Assembly (NCBI GenBank): GCA_945888995.1
Contig: CAMDBA010000008.1
Coordinates: forward strand, 1 to 49,061
From: a bacterium UBP8_UBA817
GTDB taxonomy: Bacteria > Margulisbacteria > Marinamargulisbacteria > CAMDBA01
Length of the DNA stretch: 49,061 bases
Direction of reading: 5' to 3'
The notes beneath the pieces were generated by a model. The model made no database searches. It was not told the origin of the DNA and saw only the letters and a list, made by a program, of their open reading frames with translations. This document shows, piece by piece, positions 16,092 through 24,392 of the stretch. Positions within the stretch are counted from its first letter, which is position 1; every line of letters starts with the position of its first letter. The translations under genes and the position numbers were made by a program.

Positions 16092-16167
16092 TGGTGCCGA
16101 GAGGCGGAATCGAACCACCGACACAGAGATTTTCAGTCTCCTGCTCTACCGACTGAGCTATCTCGGC
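16092..16167 (-). tRNA. tRNA-Phe(GAA), CCA encoded
   Basis: Cloverleaf with acceptor GCCGAGA/TCTCGGC, anticodon loop CTGAAAA (anticodon GAA), T loop TTCGATT, discriminator A and encoded CCA. It starts one nucleotide after the CCA end of the upstream tRNA-Thr(TGT), so both must be cut from one precursor. Confidence 0.96.
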
Positions 16168-16168
16168 A

Positions 16169-16244
16169 TGGAGCCGACGGTCGGAATCGAACCAACGACC
16201 GACTGATTACAAATCAGTTGCTCTACCAACTGAGCTACGTCGGC
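16169..16244 (-). tRNA. tRNA-Thr(TGT), CCA encoded
   Basis: Cloverleaf with acceptor GCCGACG/CGTCGGC, anticodon loop TTTGTAA (anticodon TGT, reads ACA and related codons), T loop TTCGATT, discriminator T and encoded CCA. First of the three-tRNA cluster. It is nearly identical to tRNA-Thr(CGT) in its D and anticodon arms. Confidence 0.96.
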
Positions 16245-16271
16245 ACTATAGACCATGGTCTCACAAGCCTA

Positions 16272-16277
16272 TGTCAA
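16272..16277 (-). promoter_or_regulatory. Possible -35 box for the tRNA cluster
   Basis: TTGACA on the minus strand lies 27 nt upstream of tRNA-Thr(TGT). The matching -10 is unclear: TATAGT adjoins the tRNA with a 21-nt spacer. A perfect palindrome GACCATGGTC (16251-16260) lies between. Confidence 0.35.
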
Positions 16278-16344
16278 AAATCCAAAGGTACACGGATGAT
16301 AGTAAAAAAAAACCATCTTGTCCAGATCAATTCACACTTTAATT

Positions 16345-16374
16345 TTCACAACGGGCTTATAGCCCTTTTATAAT
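16345..16374 (+). promoter_or_regulatory. Promoter of rplY-pyrE-pyrF
   Basis: TTCACA (16345-16350) and TATAAT (16369-16374) are spaced by 18 nt, with a GGGCT/AGCCC inverted repeat in the spacer. The leader to rplY is about 135 nt and contains a GACTAG/CTAGTC inverted repeat (16412-16425), so leader-level regulation is possible. Confidence 0.5.
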
Positions 16375-16516
16375 AGCCCCTTGTTAAGGTTAAGAAGAAA
16401 AATACATGACAGACTAGACCTAGTCGTGATAATTTTACTCAGCTATTTTCAGCAAGGCAACCGTCATTGTTTGCGTCATCAGCTGATCAAAATGAAGCAA
16501 GAGGAGCACACCAAGC

Positions 16517-17101
16517 ATGCAAATTAAAGAATTAGACGTTCTACTTAGAACAGAACTAGGCAAAAATAAAGTCAACAAATTAAAAGCGGAAGGTCTCATA
16601 CCTTCTATTATTTACGGAGAAAATGAAGAACCGCTTCCTATCACGGTTAATCTTCGTGAACTTAATAAGGTTTATAAAGCCGGTAAAAACGTTATTATCA
16701 AATTAAACGTTAAAGGCGGCGAGAAAGTAACCGAGCAAACCGTTATTTCTCACCAAATTGAAATCGATCGGATCAAACAACGGATTATTCACGTTGATTT
16801 TGTCAGAATAAACCTCGAAAAACCAATCGAGATGTCTGTACCGATTAAATTCACGGGTATTTCTATCGGCGCAAAATTAGGCGGTATCTTGATCCACAAT
16901 ATGGACAAACTGGATATCAAATGTTTGCCACACCTCATTCCTGATCATATTGAAATCGACATCACGACTCTCGAAGCCGGAAAATCGATCAAGGTAAAAG
17001 ATCTTCGAGTATCTGAAGGCCTTCAGATTTTGACCGGAGATGAAGAAACCGTAGTGAACGTCGCGGCTCAAAAAGAAGCTGAAGCTGAAGTAGCTACTTA
17101 A
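16517..17101 (+). CDS. rplY: 50S ribosomal protein L25/CTC
   Basis: L25 binds 5S rRNA on the large subunit. The 194-aa protein is the long TL5/CTC form: an L25 domain (residues 1-92, with LRTELGKNKVNKLKAEGLIPSIIYG) and a C-terminal beta domain (about 95-185, KPIEMSVPIKFTG to LEAGKSIKVKDL). The tail is acidic (EAEAEVAT). AGGAG about 10 nt upstream sets the start. Unusually it heads an operon with pyrE and pyrF rather than pairing with pth, so ribosome assembly and pyrimidine synthesis share a transcript. Confidence 0.95.
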   Translation: MQIKELDVLLRTELGKNKVNKLKAEGLIPSIIYGENEEPLPITVNLRELNKVYKAGKNVIIKLNVKGGEKVTEQTVISHQIEIDRIKQRIIHVDFVRINLEKPIEMSVPIKFTGISIGAKLGGILIHNMDKLDIKCLPHLIPDHIEIDITTLEAGKSIKVKDLRVSEGLQILTGDEETVVNVAAQKEAEAEVAT

Positions 17102-17107
17102 TTTCGG

Positions 17108-17647
17108 GTGAGCGTTACAATAGATAAACGCCAAGTTTTAACACATCTCAAGGCAGCGGCCTTTCTGGAAGGTGACTTCACCACCAGAGCGGGAAAAAAG
17201 ACGTCGTATTATATCGACAAATATCTTTTCGAAACGCTGCCCGAGATATTAGATCCGCTAACAACTCATTTAGCAGCACTATTTCCCCCACCCGATACCT
17301 ATGACCGCATCGCAGCGCCAGAACTGGGAGCCGTTTCTCTGGCGGCCGTACTTTCGGTTAAATTGAAAAAACCGTTTGTAATTGTCAAAAAACAAACCAA
17401 AGACTATGGAACAAAAAAGCTTATTGAAGGCGCACATCATGCCGGCGAAAGATATGTGGTAATCGAAGATATTCTAACAACTGGCGGCGCAGTCCTTAAT
17501 GCCTGCGACGTACTGACAAACGCAGGAATGACGATCGTTCATATTATCGGCGTCCTTAATCGTGAAGAAGGTGCTGACGAAGCTATCACCCAAAAGGGGT
17601 TCACCGTCCAATCTCTATATTCAAAAACGGAGTTGCTTACATGCTAA
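17108..17647 (+). CDS. pyrE: Orotate phosphoribosyltransferase
   Basis: PyrE joins orotate and PRPP to give OMP. The 179-aa product shows TRAGKKTSYYIDKY near the N-terminus (family FxLxSGxxSxxYxD-like position), the AAPELGAVSLAA dimer region, KKQTKDYGTKKLIEG and the PRPP-binding VVIEDILTTGGAV (about 118-130). It begins with GTG 6 nt after the rplY stop, with no clear ribosome site, so coupling to rplY translation is likely. Its last 7 nt overlap pyrF, the next enzyme in the pathway. Confidence 0.93.
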   Translation: MSVTIDKRQVLTHLKAAAFLEGDFTTRAGKKTSYYIDKYLFETLPEILDPLTTHLAALFPPPDTYDRIAAPELGAVSLAAVLSVKLKKPFVIVKKQTKDYGTKKLIEGAHHAGERYVVIEDILTTGGAVLNACDVLTNAGMTIVHIIGVLNREEGADEAITQKGFTVQSLYSKTELLTC

Positions 17648-18447
17648 ACCATTCTTTTTACCAACGGCTCTACACCAATACAACGCAGAGAAAAAGCCAT
17701 TTATGTATCGGTCTTGACCCCGATCTTAGTCAGATTCCTTACCACTTTTCTCAAGACTTAAAAGGCTTGCACGACTTTTTAGTCGAAGTCATTGAGACAA
17801 CCTCTGCCCTATGTATCGCCTATAAACCTAACCTCGCTTTTTTTGAGGCTCTCGGCATTGATGGGCTACGTCTTCTGGAATCAATCCGAAAACGGATTCC
17901 AACTGAAACACCGGTGATCATTGATGGAAAACGAGGCGACATCGGCAACACTTCCGCCATGCAGGCCAAATACATTTTTGATTATTTTGGTGCTGATGCT
18001 ACGACATTAAACCCTCTTATGGGACTAGACAGCCTGGCACCATTTTTCCGTTATAAAGATAAGTACAACTTCGTCTTAACCCTCACCTCTAATCCGGGTG
18101 CGCATGACTTCGAAAAACAAACCCTCGACAACAAACAACCATTGTATCTTTATATCCTCGATCAATGCGATTCCTGGCACAATGCCTACGGAAACGTCGG
18201 CTGCGTCGTGGGCGCTACCCAACAAGAGTTCACGGAGATTCGAAAACACAACACCAACCTTATCTTCCTCATCCCCGGTATCGGCGCTCAAGGCGGCGAG
18301 TACCATGATGCGGTACGCGTAGGTAAAAATCAGGACGGACTTGCACTTGTAAATATCTCACGGAGCATTCTATATGGTTCCACAGAACGTGATTTTGCAA
18401 CGCAAATGCGACAGAAGATTCAATCTTATTTAGATCAGGAACGATAG
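17641..18447 (+). CDS. pyrF: Orotidine 5'-phosphate decarboxylase, group 2
   Basis: PyrF decarboxylates OMP to UMP, the last step of de novo pyrimidine synthesis. At 268 aa it is the longer, group-2 (mycobacterial or Myxococcus type) enzyme, not the 230-240-aa E. coli type. Seen are LCIGLDPDLSQIP (about residues 21-33), the catalytic DGKRGDIGNTSAMQAKY (about 98-114), TLNPLMGLDSLAPF, and a C-terminal FLIPGIGAQGG phosphate loop. It overlaps pyrE by 7 nt. A GC-rich structured region follows directly. Confidence 0.94.
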   Translation: MLNHSFYQRLYTNTTQRKSHLCIGLDPDLSQIPYHFSQDLKGLHDFLVEVIETTSALCIAYKPNLAFFEALGIDGLRLLESIRKRIPTETPVIIDGKRGDIGNTSAMQAKYIFDYFGADATTLNPLMGLDSLAPFFRYKDKYNFVLTLTSNPGAHDFEKQTLDNKQPLYLYILDQCDSWHNAYGNVGCVVGATQQEFTEIRKHNTNLIFLIPGIGAQGGEYHDAVRVGKNQDGLALVNISRSILYGSTERDFATQMRQKIQSYLDQER

Positions 18448-18473
18448 ATCGTCTATTTATAGAGCTCTACTAA

Positions 18474-18651
18474 AAGCGGACCTATACCAACTTGCCGATT
18501 ACCCACAAGTGAGTAATTCAAGGTAAAAGCCTAGGTGATCACCCCACCCGGTTCTGCGGCCACGCGCTACAACAGCTAAAGCAAAGGAAGGTGGGTTCAA
18601 GGGAGGACCCCTCACGCAAGGTTGGGTGCCTCCCTTTGTACTGGCCTGCTT
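18474..18651 (+). ncRNA. Candidate structured RNA between pyrF and rpoD
   Basis: The gap between convergent pyrF and rpoD is richer in GC than the coding flanks and is full of nested complementary segments. A closing stem AAGC/GCTT with GG/CC (18474-18479 with 18645-18651) encloses three arms. Arm 1 has ACCTA, CTTG and ATTAC pairing with GTAAT, CAAG and TAGGT (18480-18536). Arm 2 is CCCACC with GGTGGG (18543-18595). Arm 3 is AAGGGAGG plus ACCC with GGGT plus CCTCCCTT (18599-18636). The length of about 178 nt would suit a 6S-type or other housekeeping RNA, but no diagnostic 6S, SRP or RNase P motif is recognised. The strand is uncertain, because the complement would fold similarly. Confidence 0.4.
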
Positions 18652-18673
18652 ATAAGCAAATTAAAGCTTATAA
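18650..18673. terminator. 8-bp inverted repeat over the rpoD stop
   Basis: TTATAAGC (18650-18657) and GCTTATAA (18666-18673) are perfect arms around an 8-nt A/T loop, covering the rpoD stop codon (18668-18670). No T-run follows on either strand, so terminator function for the convergent transcripts is only possible. Confidence 0.4.
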
Positions 18674-19738
18674 ATAATTCCGGTAAGAATCTAACTTACC
18701 CCGCCGCGTCGGATGTCGTAACTTGCGAAGGGCTTTTTCCTCAATCTGCCGAATCCGTTCCCGGGTCACATTATAAACCCGACCGACTTCTTCCAACGTC
18801 CGAGGACGTCCGTCATCAAACCCGAAGCGAAGCTTCAGAATCATCTGTTCCCGCTCGGTCAAAATATCCATGGCTTTTAAGAGTTCTTCTCTTAAAATAT
18901 TACGCATGGTCACAGATTCAGGGGCATCAAAGTTCTTGTCCTCGATGAAGTCTACAAGTTGCGATGACTCTTCGTCACCAACAGGCATTTCGAGTGACAA
19001 TGGCACCTGTGAGTATTTCCGTATCGCAACGATGTTCTCAAACGGAATTTCAGCCCTCTCAGAGACCTCTTCATCAGTAGGTCGTCGTCCAAATTCTTGC
19101 ATCAGCATACGAGAAATCTTTTTTACTTTATAAATAGTTTCAACCATATGGACCGGAACACGAATGGTTCTGGATTGATCCGCAATGGCCCGTGTAATCC
19201 CTTGCTTAATCCACCAAGTCGCATAAGTTGAAAATTTAAACCCTTTTGTGTAGTCAAATTTTTCAGCAGCACGTATAAGACCGGTATTACCTTCTTGAAT
19301 CAAATCCAAAAAGAGTAATCCCTGACCTGTATATTTTTTGGCAATCGAAACAACCAAACGCAGGTTGGCATTGATCAGTTTTTGTTTAGCGTCATCATCA
19401 AATTCCGCAACACGTTTTGCTAACGAAATTTCTTCGTCGGACGTTAATAAGTCAATGGTTCCGATTTCCCGCAAATACATTTTAACGGAGTCATCAAGAT
19501 CCACCATACGCTCAAGTTCATCCACAACTTCAGTTTCTTTTGTTTCATCCGGAGTAGGCGCAGCCTTTTCATCGGCAATCGTCGTACCCATATCGAGGAT
19601 TTCTTCAATTTCATCCAACATCGATTCCGGTGTTTCACAGATCGACATAATGTCATCAGGTGTAAGGTAGCCCGTCTCCTCTCCCAATTCACGCAACTGG
19701 TCTAACTCATCTGATTCCTGATTTTTACTATATACCAT
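18668..19738 (-). CDS. rpoD: Primary RNA polymerase sigma factor (sigma-70)
   Basis: The 356-aa protein is a compact housekeeping sigma factor. Region 1.1 is short (residues 1-70, acidic), then region 1.2 (VKMYLREIG), region 2 ([42 protein letters not shown] and [17 protein letters not shown]), region 3 ([13 protein letters not shown]) and region 4 ([42 protein letters not shown]) are all intact. The start at 19738 is chosen because GGAG lies 6 nt before it; a longer reading to 19825 would run into the ROK gene. The residues that contact -10 and -35 are standard, agreeing with the TATAAT boxes seen in this window. Confidence 0.96.
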   Translation of the reverse strand: MVYSKNQESDELDQLRELGEETGYLTPDDIMSICETPESMLDEIEEILDMGTTIADEKAAPTPDETKETEVVDELERMVDLDDSVKMYLREIGTIDLLTSDEEISLAKRVAEFDDDAKQKLINANLRLVVSIAKKYTGQGLLFLDLIQEGNTGLIRAAEKFDYTKGFKFSTYATWWIKQGITRAIADQSRTIRVPVHMVETIYKVKKISRMLMQEFGRRPTDEEVSERAEIPFENIVAIRKYSQVPLSLEMPVGDEESSQLVDFIEDKNFDAPESVTMRNILREELLKAMDILTEREQMILKLRFGFDDGRPRTLEEVGRVYNVTRERIRQIEEKALRKLRHPTRRGKLDSYRNYL

Positions 19739-19821
19739 ACTAGTCTCCATTCTGCCGTTTAGGACCCCCGAACATGAAAGTTTATCAAAATGCGAACGTC
19801 CTATCAATCTGAAAGTTAATC

Positions 19822-20787
19822 TCAACCACGATAAACCTCCGCCAATAGCGATGCCCCGATCATTACAGCATCATCACCCAGCTCACATACCCGTATTTCT
19901 ACGGTTTCTAGTGATCCCGGAAAAGCATTTTTATTAAGATTTTTGAGTAATGCCGGCCATAAATAATCTTTTAGTCCTTCCATCACACCCCCACCTAAGA
20001 TAACCGCCTGAGGGTTTAATATATTAATGATATTGGCAATTCCCAATCCCATATAACGGGCCATTTTAGCAACCTGCTTGGTTATATACGGATCTCCGAG
20101 TTCCAAGGCCTTTTTCAGATCGCTACTCTTCACAACGAGCGCATCTTCCTTTTTGACAACTTTCTTGAGGAATTGATTCCCTTTTTTCTTGGAATCAAGC
20201 TTCATTTGATGCAAAAGACCGGATTTCGATGCGACCGTCTCAAAGCATCCTTTATTTCCACATCCGCATAAAAGACCGTTCGGTTTAAGCACCATATGGC
20301 CGATTTCACCCGCCATCCCACGTGCGCCATGAAAAAGCTGCCCATTAATAATGAGTCCTCCGCCAATACCTGTACCAAAAAAAATGCCGACCACATGCTC
20401 ATATTTCTTATTTAAGGTCATAACATATTCACCATAAGTACCGGCGTTCACGTCATTCTCAACATACGTAAAAATACCAAATTCTTTTTCTATCGCGACT
20501 TTAAGATTGACGTCTTTCCATCCTAAATTCGGAGCAGTCAGCATTTTTCCAGAGAGATGATCCACGGAGGAAGGAACACCAAAGCCAATGCTGGAAATAG
20601 ACTTCACACTCAAGTGGCTGGTTTTTAAAAGCGAATAGATTAAATCAACAATCCGTTTAATCGTCACCTCGGGACCTTGAAAGCCTTTGGTATTTTTCTT
20701 AATTGAAGCCAATTTTTTGTGTTTTTCGTCAAAAATGGCGCCGATGATTTTGGTTCCACCGAGGTCAATTCCAATTCGGTATGTCAT
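19822..20787 (-). CDS. ROK-family sugar kinase (glucokinase-like)
   Basis: A 321-aa ROK kinase that phosphorylates a sugar such as glucose or N-acetylmannosamine. Seen are the N-terminal phosphate motif [32 protein letters not shown], the ROK signature with GEIGHMV and the zinc cluster [10 protein letters not shown], and ILGGGVMEG near the C-terminus. The ATG at 20787 is used because GGAAGGA sits just upstream; earlier starts would extend into the divergent panE promoter. An 83-nt gap separates it from rpoD. No helix-turn-helix precedes the kinase, so it is an enzyme, not a ROK repressor. Substrate cannot be fixed from sequence alone. Confidence 0.88.
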   Translation of the reverse strand: MTYRIGIDLGGTKIIGAIFDEKHKKLASIKKNTKGFQGPEVTIKRIVDLIYSLLKTSHLSVKSISSIGFGVPSSVDHLSGKMLTAPNLGWKDVNLKVAIEKEFGIFTYVENDVNAGTYGEYVMTLNKKYEHVVGIFFGTGIGGGLIINGQLFHGARGMAGEIGHMVLKPNGLLCGCGNKGCFETVASKSGLLHQMKLDSKKKGNQFLKKVVKKEDALVVKSSDLKKALELGDPYITKQVAKMARYMGLGIANIINILNPQAVILGGGVMEGLKDYLWPALLKNLNKNAFPGSLETVEIRVCELGDDAVMIGASLLAEVYRG

Positions 20788-20859
20788 AGAGTTCCTTCCA
20801 AAATATTCATTATTAAAAATACCACGCATAACCGCTATACTCCAACTTCGAAGATTTGG

Positions 20860-20865
20860 TATAGT
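20860..20865 (+). promoter_or_regulatory. -10 box of panE; leaderless transcript likely
   Basis: TATAGT ends only 5 nt before the panE ATG and there is no Shine-Dalgarno sequence, so transcription would begin at or next to the start codon. The -35 region is weak; a CTTCGAAG palindrome lies in the spacer. Confidence 0.45.
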
Positions 20866-20870
20866 AGGCT

Positions 20871-21809
20871 ATGCTTAAAAAATCACCTCGAATCGCTGTC
20901 CTTGGTACCGGTGCCATCGGTGGGTTTTACGGCGCAAAATTAGCGCAATCCGATGCATCCGTTAGTTTCATAGCCCGATCAGATTACAATAAAATCGCAA
21001 AAGACGGCCTAGAAATAACCAGCAAATGGGGTGACTTTCATGTCATGCCGGAAGTGTACCCTGCACCAAGCGCATACCCCCATCAGGCGGATTATATTCT
21101 CGTCACACTCAAAGTATTGCCGGAAGTTCCGCTCATCGAGATGCTAGGCCCGCTTATTAAAGCTGACACTGCAATCGTGCTATTGCAAAACGGAATCGAT
21201 ATTGAAGACGCCATTGCAAAAGCCTATCCTGACACCCCCTTATACAGCGCTATTTCCTTCGTTTGTGCAAATCGCATTTCTCCAGGACACATTCATCACA
21301 TCGACTACGGCCAAGTCGTCATGGGACGCTATCCTAAAGGAAGTGATGATATGGGAGACATCTTATGCACTCTTTTCCAAAAATCCGGCATCCCGTGTAA
21401 ATCGGTTCCGGATATTCGGTTTTACCGTTGGAGAAAACTTGTCTGGAACGCCGCATTTAATCCGTTGTCTGTTCTTAGCGGCGGCGTGACAACAGACACG
21501 ATTTTAGCCAATTCCAAAAGCCGTGAACTGGTCGCGCAGCTCATGGCGGAAATCGTCACCCTTTCGATCGCTGATGGCTATGCCCTACCCTTCGACATTA
21601 TCGCCTCCCAAATTCACGATACCGAAAAAATGGTACCCTACAAAACAAGTATGCTGCTGGATTTTGAGCATCACAGACCTATGGAAATAGACGCCATTGT
21701 CGGAAATGCATGCAAAATTGCAAGACACTACCAGGTGAGCACACCCTATCTGGATGCGATTTATGCCCTTTTAGAGCTTTTGAATCAAAGCCAGATTCAA
21801 ACACAATGA
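20871..21809 (+). CDS. panE: 2-dehydropantoate 2-reductase
   Basis: Reduces ketopantoate to pantoate with NADPH for coenzyme A synthesis. The 312-aa protein has the Rossmann GxGxxG as GTGAIGGFYG (about residues 12-21), the catalytic-lysine segment RKLVWNAAFNPLSVLSGG (about 186-203) and the C-terminal substrate motif SMLLDFEHHRPMEIDAIVG (about 260-278). The related ApbA/KPR family includes paralogues with other substrates, but both key motifs are intact here. It is transcribed divergently from the ROK gene and followed by a structured region with a terminator. Confidence 0.88.
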   Translation: MLKKSPRIAVLGTGAIGGFYGAKLAQSDASVSFIARSDYNKIAKDGLEITSKWGDFHVMPEVYPAPSAYPHQADYILVTLKVLPEVPLIEMLGPLIKADTAIVLLQNGIDIEDAIAKAYPDTPLYSAISFVCANRISPGHIHHIDYGQVVMGRYPKGSDDMGDILCTLFQKSGIPCKSVPDIRFYRWRKLVWNAAFNPLSVLSGGVTTDTILANSKSRELVAQLMAEIVTLSIADGYALPFDIIASQIHDTEKMVPYKTSMLLDFEHHRPMEIDAIVGNACKIARHYQVSTPYLDAIYALLELLNQSQIQTQ

Positions 21810-21835
21810 CACGTCAATCTAGATTCAAATAGCAC

Positions 21836-21981
21836 AAAGCTGTAGCGCTAGAGGCCGCAGCTTTTCAGGTTTAGATCAACCGGTGCCGCATCTTCTTATT
21901 ACCTATCGGAAGGGCGATCTGGGTAGCCCCACCAATCCGGAAGGCCCTTCTATAATAGGAGTGTTCGACACCCTCTTTTTT
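21836..21981 (+). ncRNA. Candidate structured RNA ending in a terminator
   Basis: The 338-nt gap between panE and the Lpd-like gene holds ordered complementary segments. AAAGCTG/CAGCTTT (21836-21864) makes a 7-bp stem. A long hairpin has CCTAT/ATAGG outside GAAGGGC/GCCCTTC, GAT/ATC and TGGG/CCCA (21902-21959). A terminator hairpin follows directly. The terminator stem re-uses two G residues of the outer ATAGG arm, so the two structures partly exclude each other. It may be a small RNA, a structured panE 3'UTR, or an attenuator. The region lacks an ORF. TCCGGAAGG is present, but the remaining SRP RNA consensus is not. Confidence 0.4.
21958..21981 (+). terminator. Intrinsic terminator
   Basis: GTGT/ACAC with an outer GG/CC pair (one bulged A) around a TCG loop is followed by C-T-C and T6 (21976-21981). 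It ends either the panE message or the candidate RNA. Confidence 0.7.
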
Positions 21982-22064
21982 GAGGACGTCCTGGATATTG
22001 TCCGGCTAATAAGGCCCCATTTGCCGCAGCTCTAAACTTAGGTAATTCCATCATGTGCTAGCTA

Positions 22065-22093
22065 TTGACGTAACCAGGCCCCTTCTCTATCGT
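22065..22093 (+). promoter_or_regulatory. Promoter of the Lpd-family gene
   Basis: TTGACG (22065-22070) and TATCGT (22088-22093) are spaced by 17 nt. The leader would be about 48 nt and carries GGAGG before the ATG at 22148. This places the gene on its own transcript, separate from the structured region upstream. From 21982 to 22064 I see only an AGGACGTCCT palindrome (21983-21992). Confidence 0.5.
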
Positions 22094-22147
22094 TTATCCT
22101 TTTAAACCACCCAACTATTTTGTAAAAACCCGTAACGGAGGATTTCT

Positions 22148-23554
22148 ATGAGCACGGACAGATCACAACATTTTGACGTAATTGTTATCGGATCGGGAGG
22201 AGGATCCAAAATTACGCGGCCTGCGGCAAACCTGGGAAACAGAACCGCCATTATAGACTCCGGATACTTAGGCGGAACCTGCCTCAATCATGGCTGTATC
22301 CCCTCCAAAATGCTGATTCATCCGGCGGATATTCGGCTGGCCATCGCAGAAAGCAGCAAGTACGAACTAGATGTCCCGATAGGAACCGTGCGATTCAAAG
22401 AACTCGTCACCCGCGTGACGAACACGATTATGGCCGACTCAGCTAAAATCGCGCCCGGATATGAGAGCCACCCTAACATCACCTACTTCCCGCATCACGC
22501 TAAATTCGTCGGGCCTAAAACCATCGAAGTCAACGGAGAGAGAATCACCGGCGATAAAATCTTTATCACTGTCGGAGCTAAAGCCCAAATCCCCTACATT
22601 CCCGGGTTAAAAGATACCCCCTATCTCACCTACAAAGAGGCATTGCGGCTCACATCTCAACCCAAGAAAATGATTATTCTGGGAGCCGGATATATTGCAT
22701 GTGAGTTAGGCCATTTTTATGGAGCGATGGGCACAGAGGTTACCTATGTCGTAAGATCCTCTTTTTTAAGAAATGAAGACCAGGAGGTCTCCGAAGCTAT
22801 CACGGCTAATTTCCAAAACCGGTTCACTTGTCATATGAAAAGCGAGATCAGCCAAGTCACTTATGAGAACGGTATGTTCACGGTCACAATTGAAACATTA
22901 AACGGCCGTTTCACAGAACAAGCGGATGCCCTATTAATCGCAACAGGGGTCGTGCCCTATACGGACGAATTAGGCCTCGATACAACCGGCGTCTCCATCA
23001 ATGCCGCAGGCGCGATCCAGGTAGACGACTACATGGAAACCAGCTGCAAAGGCATCTGGGCATTCGGAGACGTTATCGGACGATACCTATTCCGACATAC
23101 CGCCAATTTTGAAGGAGACTATGTCTGCAATACGGTTTTCGGGGGACAAGACAAAAAGCCGATATCCTACCCGCCGGTCCCTCATGCCGTCTTTTGCAAT
23201 CCGCAAATCGCAGGGGTAGGCGCGACGGAACAAGCATTAATCCAACAAAATACCCCCTATTTTGTCGGCAAAAATCTCTATGCCCACAGTGGAATGGGAA
23301 TGGCGCTGAGATCCACAGACGAATTCGTTAAACTTCTCTTTCATCGGGACACAAAAACCTTACTAGGCGCACACATTTATGGCGATGAAGCCGCAACCAT
23401 GATCCATATGCTTATTGCCATGATGGGCAAAAAAGCCACGCTCGATGACCTACTTGGCATGATCTATATTCATCCAGCCCTTCCGGAAGTCGTTCGAAAT
23501 GCGGCTAGAAAAGCCAAGGCGGCACAAGGCTATGCAGATAAGACGAATACATAA
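22148..23554 (+). CDS. Lipoamide dehydrogenase/mycothione-reductase-family flavoprotein
   Basis: A 468-aa pyridine-nucleotide disulfide oxidoreductase. It has an FAD-binding N-terminus (VIVIGSGGGSK), the redox disulfide GGTCLNHGCIPSKM (about residues 42-55), an NAD(P)-binding GAGYIACELGHFYGAMGTEVT, the second FAD motif GIWAFGDVIG and the dimerisation-domain catalytic pair HPALPE near the C-terminus. The alignment pattern is closer to mycothione-reductase or Lpd-like proteins than to glutathione reductase. No lipoyl acyltransferase or E1 gene is nearby, so it may serve complexes encoded elsewhere or reduce another disulfide. Own promoter and GGAGG ribosome site. Confidence 0.85.
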   Translation: MSTDRSQHFDVIVIGSGGGSKITRPAANLGNRTAIIDSGYLGGTCLNHGCIPSKMLIHPADIRLAIAESSKYELDVPIGTVRFKELVTRVTNTIMADSAKIAPGYESHPNITYFPHHAKFVGPKTIEVNGERITGDKIFITVGAKAQIPYIPGLKDTPYLTYKEALRLTSQPKKMIILGAGYIACELGHFYGAMGTEVTYVVRSSFLRNEDQEVSEAITANFQNRFTCHMKSEISQVTYENGMFTVTIETLNGRFTEQADALLIATGVVPYTDELGLDTTGVSINAAGAIQVDDYMETSCKGIWAFGDVIGRYLFRHTANFEGDYVCNTVFGGQDKKPISYPPVPHAVFCNPQIAGVGATEQALIQQNTPYFVGKNLYAHSGMGMALRSTDEFVKLLFHRDTKTLLGAHIYGDEAATMIHMLIAMMGKKATLDDLLGMIYIHPALPEVVRNAARKAKAAQGYADKTNT

Positions 23555-23566
23555 TCATCGATTTTT

Positions 23567-24349
23567 TTAGATCCTTAACTTAAATTCCGCTCTACATGGA
23601 AAATGATCAGAGACGTTTTCAACACATTCGGAACAGATAATCTGTGCATCAATCATCTGATCAACCAGATCTTTCGTCACAAAAATATAATCCAGGCGCA
23701 GCGGCATACAATGCATCGGATCTTCGTTTGCCGTAGTCGGAACCGAGTATTCAAAGTCCCGGCTATATACTCTCAATGTATCGATAAGCCCATGCCGTAT
23801 AATCTCAGGAATAACACGTCGATCCAAAAAGCCCTTACCAAATTTAGAGATTCCAAAATTCTGAAAGGTGCTGATTAAGTTCGTCTCGTCATAAAGATCC
23901 GATAAAGACAGCGTATTTAAATCTCCCATCAAAATAGCCGGAATATCCGTCGGGATAGCCTCCAAAATAAGCGTCACTTCCTGCATCCTTTTCTCTTCAA
24001 AATCGGAATGCAAATGCGTCAAAACAATCATCACCTCGGAAATCGAGGTAGATATTTTCGCCAAAATACACCCTGTTTTGAAAGGTTTTAGTAAAAGTCG
24101 ACTGTAAAAAATCGGATAGCGAGAAAACAATCCCAAATGATAGCCGGATTCAGACTCACAAAACACATAATGCGGCAGCCCCAAACGATCAGCCGTGATC
24201 TGCATACGGGCCAAACCCTCTTCTTGCCAGCCGTTTAACTCTGATAAGCCGACAATATCTGCCGACTCATTTGCAAGGCAGGAAAGCAACGCCTCAAAAC
24301 GCGCCTCAGGCTCACATCCTTCACAAATATTCCAATATAATATTTTCAT
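23567..24349 (-). CDS. Endonuclease/exonuclease/phosphatase (EEP) family protein
   Basis: A 260-aa EEP-fold phosphodiesterase, the superfamily of exonuclease III, DNase I and sphingomyelinases. Metal and active-site motifs are all visible: YWNICEG (Asn7), LSELNG (Glu37), THLHSD, MGDLNTLS (Asp/Asn pair), RLDYIFV and SDHFPCRAEF. No signal peptide follows the chosen start, so it is cytosolic. The 24349 ATG is used because the EEP fold begins directly there; a longer reading would overlap the divergent acetyltransferase. It could act on DNA, RNA or a small phosphodiester; the substrate cannot be told. Confidence 0.85.
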   Translation of the reverse strand: MKILYWNICEGCEPEARFEALLSCLANESADIVGLSELNGWQEEGLARMQITADRLGLPHYVFCESESGYHLGLFSRYPIFYSRLLLKPFKTGCILAKISTSISEVMIVLTHLHSDFEEKRMQEVTLILEAIPTDIPAILMGDLNTLSLSDLYDETNLISTFQNFGISKFGKGFLDRRVIPEIIRHGLIDTLRVYSRDFEYSVPTTANEDPMHCMPLRLDYIFVTKDLVDQMIDAQIICSECVENVSDHFPCRAEFKLRI

Positions 24350-24392
24350 AAGTCTTGCTAAGATAAAAATATTAGCACCCAAAGGAAGTAGC

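Noticed and set aside
16071-16373. 100-aa plus-strand reading frame across the tRNA cluster
   Set aside because: It runs antisense through tRNA-Phe and tRNA-Thr and has no ribosome site or protein-like composition.
19739-19825. N-terminal extension of RpoD
   Set aside because: GGAG is spaced for the ATG at 19738; the extra 29 residues would overlap the ROK gene and do not resemble sigma region 1.1.
21836-21981. SRP, RNase P or cobalamin-riboswitch RNA
   Set aside because: Short look-alike strings (TCCGGAAGG, CCCCACC) are present, but the remaining required consensus blocks are missing.
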